From assembly GCA_019359285.1 (NCBI GenBank), contig JAHHHQ010000057.1, positions 21,622-85,621 on the forward strand: a stretch of 64,000 nt of DNA, written 5' to 3'. Made by a program: the position numbers and the translations under genes. This document shows, one piece after another, positions 43,307-52,604 of this stretch. The stretch comes from Nodosilinea sp. WJT8-NPBG4. GTDB lineage: Bacteria > Cyanobacteriota > Cyanobacteriia > Phormidesmidales > Phormidesmidaceae. The number at the start of each line of letters is the position of its first letter. Within the stretch, counting starts at the first letter, position 1. The notes beneath the pieces were generated by a model that worked only from the letters and a program-made list of their open reading frames with translations, was not told the origin of the DNA and did not search any database.

Positions 43307-43856
43307 AACCTTTTTACCTTCGCCGAGTTCAGGAATGAATCTATCCAAAAACCGCAGCCTGAGTTTTTGAAAGCCAGGCTAGAAATCGTGGTACTCAGGC
43401 ATTTTGCAAATATTTTCTCTATTGAAGCAATTAGATGAGCTGCTTCCCATCTAACTGCACAAGGGTTATTGGAGAAATTTGCTTTATCACAAATTGGATT
43501 TAGGTTCAAATAAGAGAGGCCTCAATCGCTACAAACCATTAACGACTAAATGTTTCACCAAGCTCAGGCAATAGAGTTTTGCCTATGGTTGTTCAGCCCC
43601 AATCGATGGGGAATACTATTGTGAAAAGATTTTGTCACTATACATACAAATTTCAAAGAGTAGTTGTATTATCCATCTAGGCAAAGCTTCACCGGGACAA
43701 TATTCGGATGGAGCGATAAGAATCAGAAAGCACGGGATTGAGAGATCCCAAAGAGTTTTCAAAAAATATGCCTAGCCAGAATCAGAGAAGTTTATTGGGG
43801 GATTAAAAACAGACCCATTAGCTTCTGCACGATCACCAAATCCTAAGGAAAAATCG
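43307..43856. other. AT-rich intergenic region of 550 bases, nothing recognised
   Basis: This spacer between two plus-strand genes is visibly richer in A+T than its surroundings. I find no supported ORF, RNA or terminator. The change in composition at this point coincides with a set of accessory genes (43857-47130) with fewer HIP1 sites. Confidence 0.45.
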
Positions 43857-45014
43857 ATGCCCTTGCTCTCAAAACGTCGCTGGCTAATAGTTCCCCTAGC
43901 ACTTGGGTTAATATTTAGTTTCATCACAGGAAAAGCTGCAATCGCAAACGATCCATCCGACCTATTTAGTCTTTCTCAGCCTCTTCAGGTCAATGTCAAC
44001 GAGAGTTTCATTAGTCCTCTTGTAGAACTATTTGGGGACGTATCAGTCGGACAAAACGTTTTTGTGTCTGGTAACACTATTGTCAGAGCTGATCCTGAGA
44101 CACAAATTTGTATTGGCAACGAAACTAATTTACAGGACAACATTCTATTTTTAGCCGTCAACGATGCTCCGGCTCCTGTTGCACCCTGTGGTGATATTTC
44201 CAGCAGCACCGGAGAGCGTACCAGCATTGCCCATCAAGCAGTTGTCAAAAACTCACAAATTGGTAATTTTACTTTCATAGGATTCCACGCTCAATTAAAT
44301 AATGTTGTTTTGGAAGATGGCGCGTTTGTTTTACACGGGGCTCGCCTAGAAAATGTTCGCATTGGGCGCGATCGCCTAGTTCCCATAGGGGCAGTCATCA
44401 CTACCCAACAGGAGGCGGATGCTCTACCGCTGAAGGCAGAGGGCAATGCTGACTTTCAAAACGAAGTCTTAGAAGTTAACGAAGAGTTTGCCGAACATTA
44501 CGTTGACCTGTTTGAATCTGAAGGGTTTAACGCAGTAGTAGGGGTGAGTCCTGCTCCTGCGACAAGCTGGAATCCGAACCCTGTTAACCCCACATTGGGA
44601 GACGAAATCCAGCTAGATGAGTTCGTTCGCATCGTTGGGGATGTTCAACTTGGCAGTAATAGCACTGTGGGACAACGAACATCCATTCGGGCCGATGAAG
44701 GCGCACCAATTGTCATTGGCGAAGGTGCTGTAATCGAAGACCGAGTCACCTTTCATGCCCTCAAAGGAACTAGTATTAGCATTGGCTCTAACCTAAAAAC
44801 GAGTGACAACGTTGTTTTTCACGGTCCCCTAGAAGTCGGCGATAGGCTAACCATTGGCGATGACGCTATCGTCTTTCGCTCGACGGTTGGAAACGATGTC
44901 ACCATCGGCACCAAGGCGATCATAGTCGATGTGACCTTAGCAGACGGAACTATAGTTCCACCGGGTAGTATTATCACCAATCAAGAGCAAGCCGATGCTT
45001 TAGAGACGATGTAG
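43857..45014 (+). CDS. Secreted tandem gamma-carbonic anhydrase-like protein
   Basis: 385 residues. A signal peptide ends at AIA-ND (about residue 30), so it is periplasmic or secreted. Two left-handed beta-helix domains follow (about 42-195 and 240-385), each matching the Cam-type gamma-carbonic anhydrase, including the closing sequence ..VP.G..ITTQQEADAL (domain 1) and ..VPPGSIITNQEQADAL (domain 2). Domain 1 keeps Arg77/Asp79 and only His126 of the three zinc ligands (the others are Leu99 and Lys131). Domain 2 keeps Arg278/Asp280, His300 and His322 but has Asp317 in the third place. In Cam the site is shared between neighbouring subunits, so one complete set per pair is possible. Activity is inferred. 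AAGGAAAAATC precedes the ATG. Confidence 0.82.
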   Translation: MPLLSKRRWLIVPLALGLIFSFITGKAAIANDPSDLFSLSQPLQVNVNESFISPLVELFGDVSVGQNVFVSGNTIVRADPETQICIGNETNLQDNILFLAVNDAPAPVAPCGDISSSTGERTSIAHQAVVKNSQIGNFTFIGFHAQLNNVVLEDGAFVLHGARLENVRIGRDRLVPIGAVITTQQEADALPLKAEGNADFQNEVLEVNEEFAEHYVDLFESEGFNAVVGVSPAPATSWNPNPVNPTLGDEIQLDEFVRIVGDVQLGSNSTVGQRTSIRADEGAPIVIGEGAVIEDRVTFHALKGTSISIGSNLKTSDNVVFHGPLEVGDRLTIGDDAIVFRSTVGNDVTIGTKAIIVDVTLADGTIVPPGSIITNQEQADALETM

Positions 45015-45275
45015 CGGCTTCATCTTAGGCTTAGCAAATCTTGGCAGAATAACAGGCACAGCGATCGCGGCCCTGTTTCTATCCGTCGCACTCTCATACG
45101 GGCCGGAAAAGCGTAAGCCCCGGCCCACCAGGCAGGATTGACCCTTTGGTATAGAGCAGCATCACAGCTAGCGGCGATAATAACGTTAGGAAAAGAGCTG
45201 TTTGGCGCGATCGCTGCTGCCCCCACAAACTTTCAAAGAGCATTATGGTGTACTCAGACAACCTAAACTTTCTTG
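45015..45275. other. Intergenic region with a GGGCCGG hairpin
   Basis: GGGCCGG and CCGGCCC flank a 13-base loop at about 45100-45126. I see no gene here. Confidence 0.35.
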
Positions 45276-46001
45276 ATGAGCAAGACGTTTAAAGCCAGGT
45301 TGATGAGTCTAAGCTTTAGCGCGCTGCTGCTTTTGACAGCGTGCAATGCCCCTCAATCATCCACTATTGACCAGCCCGACACCAATACTCTCATCGAAAC
45401 CAACGAAACTCTGAGTGAAGATGTCAACAACCTGCGCCGAGGCAGTGGAGCCCAAATCATTGCGCTGGGCGATAGCATCACAGCGGGGTTCGGCATTGGC
45501 CCTGATGCCGCTTACCCAAACCTGCTCAGTCAAACCTTAGGCTTACCCATTGTTAACCAGGGCAGAAGTGGCGACACCACCGAAGCAGCGCTAAATCGTT
45601 TGCAGCAAGATGTCATAGAAGCTGATCCTTGGCTAGTCATTGTCGGGCTAGGCGGCAACGACTATCTCAGGCAAGTTCCACCCGCCCAAACCGAAGCGAA
45701 CCTGCGGCAAATTGTGATTCGCCTCCAACAAGCAGGAGCCATTGTGGTGATATTGGGTATGGATATCAGCCCCTTTAGCCAGAACTACGCAGGATTGTAT
45801 CAGCGAGTAGCAAACGATACCCAAGCCCACCTCATTCCTGGGGTTTTAGAAGGCCTAAATGACCCACGTTACCTCTATGATCAAATTCATCCCAACCAGG
45901 CTGGACAGCAGATTTTAGCAAATCGCGTTGCTGAAGGATTGCAACCACTTTTGCAGGATGTAATACTGCCTCCCAATCTATCTAACCAGCAACAGAATTA
46001 A
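45276..46001 (+). CDS. SGNH/GDSL-family esterase, lipoprotein
   Basis: 241 residues. The lipobox LLTAC at Cys23 predicts a lipoprotein. The SGNH blocks are all visible: IALGDSITAGFG (Ser67), NQGRSGDTT (Gly), VGLGGNDYL (Asn) and YDQIHPNQAG (Asp and His). It is closest to the arylesterase/TesA-type enzymes, which cleave acyl esters in the periplasm. The ATG at 45276 is preferred over a TTG at 45273. Confidence 0.88.
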   Translation: MSKTFKARLMSLSFSALLLLTACNAPQSSTIDQPDTNTLIETNETLSEDVNNLRRGSGAQIIALGDSITAGFGIGPDAAYPNLLSQTLGLPIVNQGRSGDTTEAALNRLQQDVIEADPWLVIVGLGGNDYLRQVPPAQTEANLRQIVIRLQQAGAIVVILGMDISPFSQNYAGLYQRVANDTQAHLIPGVLEGLNDPRYLYDQIHPNQAGQQILANRVAEGLQPLLQDVILPPNLSNQQQN

Positions 46002-46066
46002 CATAACGAGTGGCGGCTCAGCCCCTAGGGCCTCGTCACAGCTTCTGCTTCGCATTCTATACAACG

Positions 46067-46471
46067 ATGCAAAATAAATTTTGCTTTTTTATCTTAGGAA
46101 TTATTCTCTGGAGCGGCTTTGGAGCAATTATTGGAAGTTTTAGCGCTAACCTGCTTAGCTACACCTGGATTCTGCAAGCCACTGGTTTTGGAACCGCGAT
46201 CGGCTTGCTCATAGGGTTCATTGTTGGTTCAGCTGGACTGTTAGCCTCATCCCGATTTAGGGTTAGCATCATGCTTTGGATGCTAGCCGGTTCTCTCATT
46301 GGTGCCAGTGTTGGCTTCAAGGGCATCATCCTATTTGGAGGATATCCCAATGGCAGCCAGGCCGATTTGAGTTTCATCACCTTGGCCCCGGCAGGATTAG
46401 CCATCGGCGCAGCATTAGGCACAGCTATCGGCCTGCTACTTTGGAAGTATCGCCACCGCAGTGCATATTAA
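46067..46471 (+). CDS. Hypothetical membrane protein with glycine-zipper helices
   Basis: 134 residues, four predicted membrane helices (about 6-25, 38-57, 66-84 and 108-126) rich in GxxxG-like spacing (GFGAIIGSF, GTAIGLLIGFIVGS, GAALGTAIGLL). The family is unknown to me. It follows the SGNH lipoprotein with 65 bases between. Confidence 0.6.
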   Translation: MQNKFCFFILGIILWSGFGAIIGSFSANLLSYTWILQATGFGTAIGLLIGFIVGSAGLLASSRFRVSIMLWMLAGSLIGASVGFKGIILFGGYPNGSQADLSFITLAPAGLAIGAALGTAIGLLLWKYRHRSAY

Positions 46472-46593
46472 AAACGTTTGCCTATTTTTCTCACCTATAT
46501 ATACCCTGATTGCGATGGTATTGGGTACGTAACTACGTTTAACTAAAATATTCGTCGCCCTAACTATTTGCACTCTTAATCACAATCATCGCC

Positions 46594-47130
46594 GTGAAAA
46601 CATTCTCTGAAGCTGTTGCCATTGGCAAAGCAACCACTGCTGAGGCCCTAGATATTTTCGACAGTCTTGAGACCGTCGCTGTCAGTGACATGATTGGCTC
46701 ATGGCGGGGGTCAACCTTTCCTACCGATCATCCCCTCGACGGGGCTCTTGAGGCTTATCACTGGCACGGGAAACGGTTTGAAACTACAGAGCACGTTTAC
46801 CCGCTTGTTTTTAAGGCCATGGATGGCAACACGGCCAGCGTCAATCCACTTTGGATGTTGCCATTAGTTAGCTGGATTGATCGACTGCCAATTCCCAAGT
46901 CAGAGGCGATGGGAAATATCTTTCAAGCTAGCCTCTTTTTGTTTTCAACCGATCAATCTTGTGCACGGCTTCGCCTAGTCACCTATCGAGGTAAAGAGAC
47001 TGCAACGATGATTTACGACAGTCTTCCGATCAACGATATTTTTCGCAAAGTGGACGACCGGACAGTGCTAGGCCTAATGGATTTAAAGGGTATGGAATGC
47101 CCGTTCTTCTTCGTGTTGCAGCGGGAGTAA
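46594..47130 (+). CDS. GXWXG/DUF4334 domain protein
   Basis: 178 residues. The N-terminal GXWXG motif reads IGSWRGSTF (about 35-43), followed by the DUF4334 part (VNPLWMLPLV, RLVTYRGKETATMIYDSLPI, then DLKGMECPFFFVLQR at the end). Proteins of this type are of unknown enzymatic function. The start is GTG at 46594. Confidence 0.8.
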   Translation: MKTFSEAVAIGKATTAEALDIFDSLETVAVSDMIGSWRGSTFPTDHPLDGALEAYHWHGKRFETTEHVYPLVFKAMDGNTASVNPLWMLPLVSWIDRLPIPKSEAMGNIFQASLFLFSTDQSCARLRLVTYRGKETATMIYDSLPINDIFRKVDDRTVLGLMDLKGMECPFFFVLQRE

Positions 47131-47148
47131 ACTAGGTTGAGAAATTTC

Positions 47149-47736
47149 TCACTTACCTCGACCCGTGGGGTACAGCCAAAATTCTAGGCCCTTACTCAGC
47201 AACGGCATCACGGGATAGGTCAGCAAAGCAGAGACAAAAATCACCGAAATAAACAGGCCCAGCAGTGACGGCAGCCCCCCCAGCAGCGGCCCCAGCAGTC
47301 GATTGGCCAGCAAAATTAGCGGGTAAACCGCCAAGACACCGAGCACCACCTGCTTGTAGTAAGGTGGCGAGGGCAAGGTTGCTGTCATGCCTAGGCGCGC
47401 TTTGGGCAGCGTAAACCATAGCTCTAGACCGCTGGGAAGCTGCTGTTGCGATCGCGCCGCAATCAGCCCATAGGACTTATCCATCCAGGCGCGGTAGGTG
47501 GGCGATATCAACCAGCGGCGCAGGCGATCGTAAGTTTCGAACTTTATAATCACCACGTATTCAGGGTAAGCGTGGTCACGGGGGCGAATAATCTCAACCC
47601 CTAAAAAGCCCTCAAACTGCCTAGCATCATGGTTAATTCCCTTTGTCCAGGCTTCGTAGTCATCGACTTTGCTGGGTTCAACCAACTCTGAAATCACCAG
47701 AGTAACCGGGCCAGATTGCGGCTGAGGCTCTTCCAT
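47149..47736 (-). CDS. ABM-type monooxygenase-like protein with membrane tail
   Basis: About 195 residues. An antibiotic biosynthesis monooxygenase (ABM) domain (about 8-100) shows VTLVISELVEPSKVDDYEAW, FLGVEIIRP and YVVIIKFETYDRLRRW. Two or three C-terminal membrane helices follow (about 125-190). Homologues in cyanobacteria are uncharacterised. An ATG at 47736 is preferred over the TTG at 47757. The stop lies next to the 14-bp palindrome TGAGAAATTTCTCA (47137-47150). Confidence 0.78.
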   Translation of the reverse strand: MEEPQPQSGPVTLVISELVEPSKVDDYEAWTKGINHDARQFEGFLGVEIIRPRDHAYPEYVVIIKFETYDRLRRWLISPTYRAWMDKSYGLIAARSQQQLPSGLELWFTLPKARLGMTATLPSPPYYKQVVLGVLAVYPLILLANRLLGPLLGGLPSLLGLFISVIFVSALLTYPVMPLLSKGLEFWLYPTGRGK

Positions 47737-47891
47737 GGGGCGAGGTCGATGAGTCAAAGAAACCTCAAGAATACAGAAAGCCTGAGGTTTCCGCTATTCC
47801 CCTATCAAACCAGTCATCGCTCAGGACGAGCAGCCATCCACCAGGTTTCCAACACCAATTTGCCGCGTAATCACCGCTTAGGGGCAGCGCC

Positions 47892-49445
47892 CTAGAGCGA
47901 ACAGAACTTTCTCACGCGGTCGAACTCAGGGTCTTGCCAGGAGTAGGCAAAGTGGCTCACCGAGGTAATCTCAGGACTCGATCGCCGCAGAGCTTCCATC
48001 TGAGTTTCTAAAGCCGGGCGATTATAGGTAGCTTGCCCCCAAATACCGGCTAATGCTGGGGTAACGGTAGGAGCCGTGCCGCTAGGAATCATTGTCTGCA
48101 CCCGGCGTACCCCATCTAAAATGCAGCCTGTGTTGCCGCACACGGCGTAGGCCATTGGGTGCCAGGTCATCCAGGTAGGAAAGCGCTCCCAATATTGCAG
48201 GCGCGAGTCGTACCCACCAGTGCCCACCGTTTGATTCCCCTCTGGGAAAAACACCGCTCCGGCTTGAATGCCGCTGCGCTGCACCTGCTCCCCAGCGACC
48301 TTGACAAAATCCACGACCCCTTGCACCGCGTGGGCCACACTCAACTGCCACAGCTCCGCATTTAGCTGGGGCCGCAGACTGGCCGGGGTAGGTGGTGCCT
48401 GGCCCGCTTGCAGCGGCGGGGATGGAGTGCGGCTCTGCCACAGCGGTTCGGCCTCGTTGGGGTAGAGGTCGCGCACTTCTTGAATGTCGCGATCGACCAG
48501 GTTCCCCCGGCTAATGTAGCGGCGGATTAGCTCTTGCCCCTGCTGGTTCACCGCTCGCCGAAACAGCGCATCCCGTGAGGCCTGACCGTAGATCCAGAGG
48601 TCGTCAACGCTGTCGGCTACGGAGTTAGCACCAACGCCCCGAGGGTAGCGCACATAGTCAAACAACACGCCGTCAGGTTCGCGCCGCAGGATGGCCCCTA
48701 GCATCCGGCTGTAGTCATCCTGGGCCTGAGAATTGTAGGGATCGACAAAGACTTCGTCAGGGTTGCTAGAGTCTCCAGCCTTGGCATAGGTGTAGGTGGT
48801 TTGGCCGCGACCATTGAGGGCCAGTACCTGCTCGCGATCGCTGCGCAACCCGTAGGAATAGCCAAAATTGAGGGCAAACACCCAGGCATCGACTCGCAAC
48901 CCTCGTTCACGGCCTGTTTCAATCGATTCAGCCAGTAGATCGCGACGCTCGTAGCCGGGAGACTGCACCACCGAGGGCCACACGGTAGGGTTGTCGCCCT
49001 GGGGCAGCAGCACCTGCCCCCCATAGAAGGCTTCTACGTAAACCTCGTTGTAGCCAAGATTGACGATGCGATCGAATAGGGCATCGAGAATGCCGGGCTG
49101 CAGGTCGCAGGGGTAAAGGCGCACCCATACCGCCTGGCGCTGGGGCCAAGTGCGGCTGCGACACTGGCGCAGATCCTCAGTGTGCTGGCGCACCATGGCC
49201 TGGTACTGCTGCTGGGCTGCACCGTCGCCCTCGAGGGCAGCTTTGCGCAAATTTTCTTTGGCTAGGGCGGCCTCTTGAGTAACTTGGCAATAGGCATTGA
49301 GCGCCAGCGCTCGCTCCATGCCGCTACCCGGCAGCAATCCTAAACTGGCCAATCCAGCGGCTAGGGCCAAGCTCGGCACCAGCAGTGGTTTAGTCAACCG
49401 CTGCATCGAACTACGGAGCCTAGCTGTAAAAGAATGACTGGCCAT
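47892..49445 (-). CDS. GHL10/family 10-like glycosyl hydrolase
   Basis: About 517 residues. A signal anchor (about 18-38) precedes the catalytic barrel (about 90-500), with WVRLYPCDLQPGILDALFD, GYNEVYVEAFYGGQVLLP, RGLRVDAWVFALNFGY, DGVLFDYVRYPRG and AVFFPEGNQ. The (Y/F)DYVRYP motif is characteristic of the DUF187/GHL10 group that cuts polysaccharide or peptidoglycan-like glycans. Probably exported. The ATG at 49445 is chosen over 49499, but neither has a clear ribosome-binding site. Confidence 0.8.
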   Translation of the reverse strand: MASHSFTARLRSSMQRLTKPLLVPSLALAAGLASLGLLPGSGMERALALNAYCQVTQEAALAKENLRKAALEGDGAAQQQYQAMVRQHTEDLRQCRSRTWPQRQAVWVRLYPCDLQPGILDALFDRIVNLGYNEVYVEAFYGGQVLLPQGDNPTVWPSVVQSPGYERRDLLAESIETGRERGLRVDAWVFALNFGYSYGLRSDREQVLALNGRGQTTYTYAKAGDSSNPDEVFVDPYNSQAQDDYSRMLGAILRREPDGVLFDYVRYPRGVGANSVADSVDDLWIYGQASRDALFRRAVNQQGQELIRRYISRGNLVDRDIQEVRDLYPNEAEPLWQSRTPSPPLQAGQAPPTPASLRPQLNAELWQLSVAHAVQGVVDFVKVAGEQVQRSGIQAGAVFFPEGNQTVGTGGYDSRLQYWERFPTWMTWHPMAYAVCGNTGCILDGVRRVQTMIPSGTAPTVTPALAGIWGQATYNRPALETQMEALRRSSPEITSVSHFAYSWQDPEFDRVRKFCSL

Positions 49446-49706
49446 AGGTGCGACGAAGAAGGAATTGTGCCGAAAGCTAAGGTAGCGTTTAAACCACAAA
49501 ATGGCTGTGGGGAGTAGTCAGTTTAGGCAAGTGCCCTCTGGGCACCCCAACGCCAGCCATAGAAATTGGCTCAGCTTACCACTAGTTGTGGTAGACAGCC
49601 CAGACAGAGACACTAGATTAGCTGACCTAGCAAAAGGGTCCTTGTCGGACTGCACGTCCTCCTTCCGCCGACAACACCTATGGCCCCCTTACACAGGCAG
49701 CGCCGT

Positions 49707-50075
49707 TTACTTTTCCTCCCCCGGAAACCGATCTTCCTCTAGGGGAAGCACCACTGAGGGGGAGAAAGTATCAAAGTCAAAATCGGGCAGGTTAACCAAC
49801 AGCGCCTGAAGCTTCATCCGCTGAATGTAAGGCCAGCCGCCGTTGATCTCAATATTTCTGAGCAGCGCGTAGAGATGCTGCCGATTGTCAGGTAGCGCCT
49901 CATAGAAGAGAGTTTCGCAGATGTCGCGGTGGCACCGCTCTAGGAGCCGCAGCAGGGCCAGCAAATCGGTACTGTTGCCCTTGCGACTCAGGGCAGCCTG
50001 ATCGATGAGGTCAGACAGCTGGCTCAAATCTTTGGGTAGACTGTCGCTGCGATCGCTGGGCGGGTAATCAGTCAT
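49707..50075 (-). CDS. Hypothetical cyanobacterial protein
   Basis: 122 residues, all soluble and probably helical (SQLSDLIDQAALSRKGNSTD; LLALLRLLERCHRDICETLF), ending in an acidic tail (LPLEEDRFPGEEK). I do not recognise the family; similar proteins occur widely in cyanobacteria. The ATG at 50075 is chosen because the longer frame has no ribosome-binding site. Confidence 0.6.
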   Translation of the reverse strand: MTDYPPSDRSDSLPKDLSQLSDLIDQAALSRKGNSTDLLALLRLLERCHRDICETLFYEALPDNRQHLYALLRNIEINGGWPYIQRMKLQALLVNLPDFDFDTFSPSVVLPLEEDRFPGEEK

Positions 50076-50420
50076 GGGTCTAGCTAGGAATTTTGTTAGA
50101 TAGCTTAACGTTAGCGGTCGGGTCGTCAAAACCAACATCAGCCGGGGAAAGCTCTGATTTAGCCTTAACTCTGAAACCCTTAGCCCAACTGGGTTTACCC
50201 CAAGATACCAGCACCTCGACAGTACCGGCCCGATATTCTAGGAAAGAGTCCCAGAGCCATGTAGAATGCTTACTTGAGGCTTTACTGGCTGAGGGCAGGC
50301 CCAGCGTTGTTGCCGGGCTAGCGAGCAAAATTTAAGTTGTTCGCTATGGTTTCGCGCCAGGGCTATCTGGCCAGCGCCATAGCAGCCCAGAGCTGACGGC
50401 TGTCGCATTATTTGAGTAGT

Positions 50421-50447
50421 TTGACAGCGCCTTTTACATACTAAATT
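50421..50447 (+). promoter_or_regulatory. Possible psbO promoter
   Basis: TTGACA (50421-50426) and TAAATT (50442-50447) lie directly before psbO, but the spacer is only 15 bases and the -10 sits close to the start codon. Low certainty. Confidence 0.3.
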
Positions 50448-50459
50448 TTGAGGTAGACC

Positions 50460-51284
50460 ATGAGGTATCGCGCCCTCTTAGTTGCGTTCTTGGCCATCTG
50501 CCTGAGTGTACTGACAGCCTGTAGCGAAGCGCCCAGTGCCACCAGTAGTGTGCCGCTAACCTATGACCAAATTCGTAACACTGGCCTGGCCAACAAGTGC
50601 CCCCAGCTTTCAGAAATGACCCGAGGCAGCATTGCCCTCGAAAGTGGCAAAACCTATGAACTCGTAGGCATGTGCATTGAGCCCACCGCCTATTTTGTGA
50701 AGGAAGAAGCCTCCAAGCGCCAAGAGGCGACCTATGTGCCCGGTAAGGTGCTAACCCGCTACACCTCCAGCCTAGACCAGGTACGCGGCGATTTGGCTGT
50801 AGATTCTGACGGTAGTCTGCTGTTCTCTGAGACCGGCGGCATGGATTTCCAGGCCATTACCGTTCAGCTTCCCGGTGGTCAGCAAGAGCCTTTCCTGTTT
50901 ACCGTCAAGGGTTTGACTGCCAAGTCTCAGCCGGGGCAAAGCGCTCTAAACAGTTCCATCGACTTTGAGGGCGACTATTCAGTGCCCTCCTACCGCACCT
51001 CTAACTTCCTCGACCCCAAGGGCCGCGGTCTAGCCACTGGCTATGACAGCGCCGTAGCGCTACCCGGCAGCGGCGACAGCGAAGAGTATGAAAAGGAAAA
51101 TGTGAAATCCTTTGACGTCGGTCAGGGTCACATGTCCCTGCGGGTGTCTAAGATCGACAGCGCCACTGGCGAGATTGGCGGCACCTTTGAAGCAGAGCAG
51201 CCCTCTGATACCGACATGGGCACCGCTGAGCCGGTAGACATCAAGGTACAGGGCGTTTTCTACGCTCGCCTTGAAGAAGTTTAA
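50460..51284 (+). CDS. psbO: Photosystem II manganese-stabilizing protein PsbO
   Basis: 274 residues. The signal sequence ends at LTAC (Cys21), as in lipoprotein-like cyanobacterial PsbO. The mature protein begins with TYDQIRNTGLANKCPQL and has the conserved cysteines (Cys in NKCPQL and GMCIEP) and the loop TGGMDFQAITVQLPGGQQEP. PsbO shields the oxygen-evolving cluster on the lumenal side. GAGGT lies six bases before the ATG. Confidence 0.97.
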   Translation: MRYRALLVAFLAICLSVLTACSEAPSATSSVPLTYDQIRNTGLANKCPQLSEMTRGSIALESGKTYELVGMCIEPTAYFVKEEASKRQEATYVPGKVLTRYTSSLDQVRGDLAVDSDGSLLFSETGGMDFQAITVQLPGGQQEPFLFTVKGLTAKSQPGQSALNSSIDFEGDYSVPSYRTSNFLDPKGRGLATGYDSAVALPGSGDSEEYEKENVKSFDVGQGHMSLRVSKIDSATGEIGGTFEAEQPSDTDMGTAEPVDIKVQGVFYARLEEV

Positions 51285-51321
51285 GCTTCCCTTAAGCTAA
51301 ACCCCAACAACTTTAAAGCTG

Positions 51322-51349
51322 AGGAAGGAGTTATACTCCTTCCTTTTTT
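51322..51349 (+). terminator. psbO terminator
   Basis: AGGAAGGAG and CTCCTTCCT (nine pairs) around the loop TTATA are followed by a T-run, 38 bases past the psbO stop. Confidence 0.88.
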
Positions 51350-51579
51350 ATTGCCTTGTTTTGCCTCCATACTTCCTCAACGCACGGTCTGGGCAGGTAA
51401 GTTACAGCACAGGGTTAGGCAGTTTACGGCGATTATGCGTCAAGCATTTGGCGATAGCAACCAAGACTGATCTAGATCACAGCCTCACCTTACTAACGTC
51501 ACCTAGGGGCAGAGGAGCTATCACCACGGGCATCGGCCTTTCGCGGGATATTACTTATGTCGCTTGAAATTCCCCCGTT

Positions 51580-52071
51580 ATGGCTGCCCCCACTCCTTCT
51601 ACCCCAAACGAACTCCTCACTGGGGGCGATCGCGTCCAAACCAACCTGCGTCGGTTAGCCACTGCTGCCGCCGCCGTAGTCGGGCTCTCAGCCATGGCCG
51701 GTGGCGCATCGGGTAGCACCCCCGGCATCCCCAACGGCACCTATCTCTACGGTGAGTCGCCGGTTGCCGATACGGTAGGAACCATCTACTTTGTGTTTGA
51801 AGCTCAGGAAGACCGACTGAATGGGGCTATCTATCAGCCCTCGTCGTCCTTTGACTGTGTGCGCGGCACAGTGGGTAACGGTGCCCTCGACCTGGTAATC
51901 ACCAATGCCTACGACCAAAGCGAATCCAGCTATTCGGTAGCGATGGTGGCCGATGCCAATATCGCCAGCAGTGGCGGCGGGGCCGGGGTAACTGAGCTAG
52001 AGGGCATGTATGCGATCGCCACCCTCTCTGAGCTAGATCAGCAACTGCTGGCGACCTGCTCCAGTCGATAA
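51580..52071 (+). CDS. Hypothetical exported protein
   Basis: 163 residues. A hydrophobic segment at about 27-42 (ATAAAAVVGLSAMAGG) may be a signal or anchor. The rest reads GTYLYGESPVADTVGTIYFV, FDCVRGTVGNGALDLVITNA and LLATCSSR, with two cysteines. Similar unassigned proteins occur near psbO or RuBisCO genes in related cyanobacteria, by recollection only. No functional call. Confidence 0.6.
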   Translation: MAAPTPSTPNELLTGGDRVQTNLRRLATAAAAVVGLSAMAGGASGSTPGIPNGTYLYGESPVADTVGTIYFVFEAQEDRLNGAIYQPSSSFDCVRGTVGNGALDLVITNAYDQSESSYSVAMVADANIASSGGGAGVTELEGMYAIATLSELDQQLLATCSSR

Positions 52072-52098
52072 CGTGGGATGTATAGCTCTTGCATAGCC

Positions 52099-52148
52099 CA
52101 ACAGATAAAAGGCGGAGAGGGTTAACCCTCTCCGCCTTTTATCTGTTG
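52099..52148. terminator. 50-bp perfect palindrome, two-way terminator
   Basis: The two 25-base arms are exactly complementary. The GC core GGCGGAGAGGGTT..AACCCTCTCCGCC is followed by TTTT on each strand, so it can terminate the gene on the left (+) and rbcS on the right (-). Confidence 0.9.
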
Positions 52149-52171
52149 CCTAACCCCTTACGGGTAAGACC

Positions 52172-52519
52172 TTAGTAACGGTAGCCGCTGCTGGTAGCAC
52201 CGGGCTTGTGCACGATGAAGCTAGCGATCTGGCACTGCTTGACGTTGTCAAAGCCCACTACGCGGATGTAGCAGTTGGAGTACTCAGAGCGGCATGCCTG
52301 CACTTCGCTCAGTACTTCCTGGGTAGAAGTGGCGTTGAACAGGGGCAGCTTCCACATGGTCCAGTAGTACTCTTCGGGGTTCGATACCTCGTTGAACTCA
52401 ATAGCGGGGAAATAACCCTGCTTGAGAATGTAGGAAATCTGCCGCTCGATCTGGGCATCGGTGAGCGGGGGCAGGTAAGACATCGTTTCAAAACGACGCT
52501 CTTTGGGCAAAGTTTTCAT
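52172..52519 (-). CDS. rbcS: RuBisCO small subunit
   Basis: 115 residues. MKTLPKERRFETMSYLPPLT, the YYWTMWKLPLF block and VRVVGFDNVKQCQIASFIVHKP identify the form I small subunit. It is last in the cluster rbcL-rbcX-rbcS on the minus strand, 85 bases after rbcX, and ends before the palindromic terminator. Confidence 0.97.
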   Translation of the reverse strand: MKTLPKERRFETMSYLPPLTDAQIERQISYILKQGYFPAIEFNEVSNPEEYYWTMWKLPLFNATSTQEVLSEVQACRSEYSNCYIRVVGFDNVKQCQIASFIVHKPGATSSGYRY

Positions 52520-52604
52520 AGGTCCTCGCTAGGTTAACTAGGGTGCGATCGGCTGACGCCGTGAACTAACTAAATGAATGAGCAACAGAGTTGAAATTAG
52601 TCGC

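Noticed and set aside
45020..45226. 68-residue minus-strand ORF after the gamma-carbonic anhydrase
   Set aside because: No ribosome-binding site and it crosses a GC-rich hairpin; no family features.
50080..50335. Overlapping 80- and 82-residue ORFs on both strands
   Set aside because: Neither has a recognisable family or ribosome-binding site. The minus-strand one ends four bases before the 50075 gene start and could be real, but the evidence is not enough to list it.
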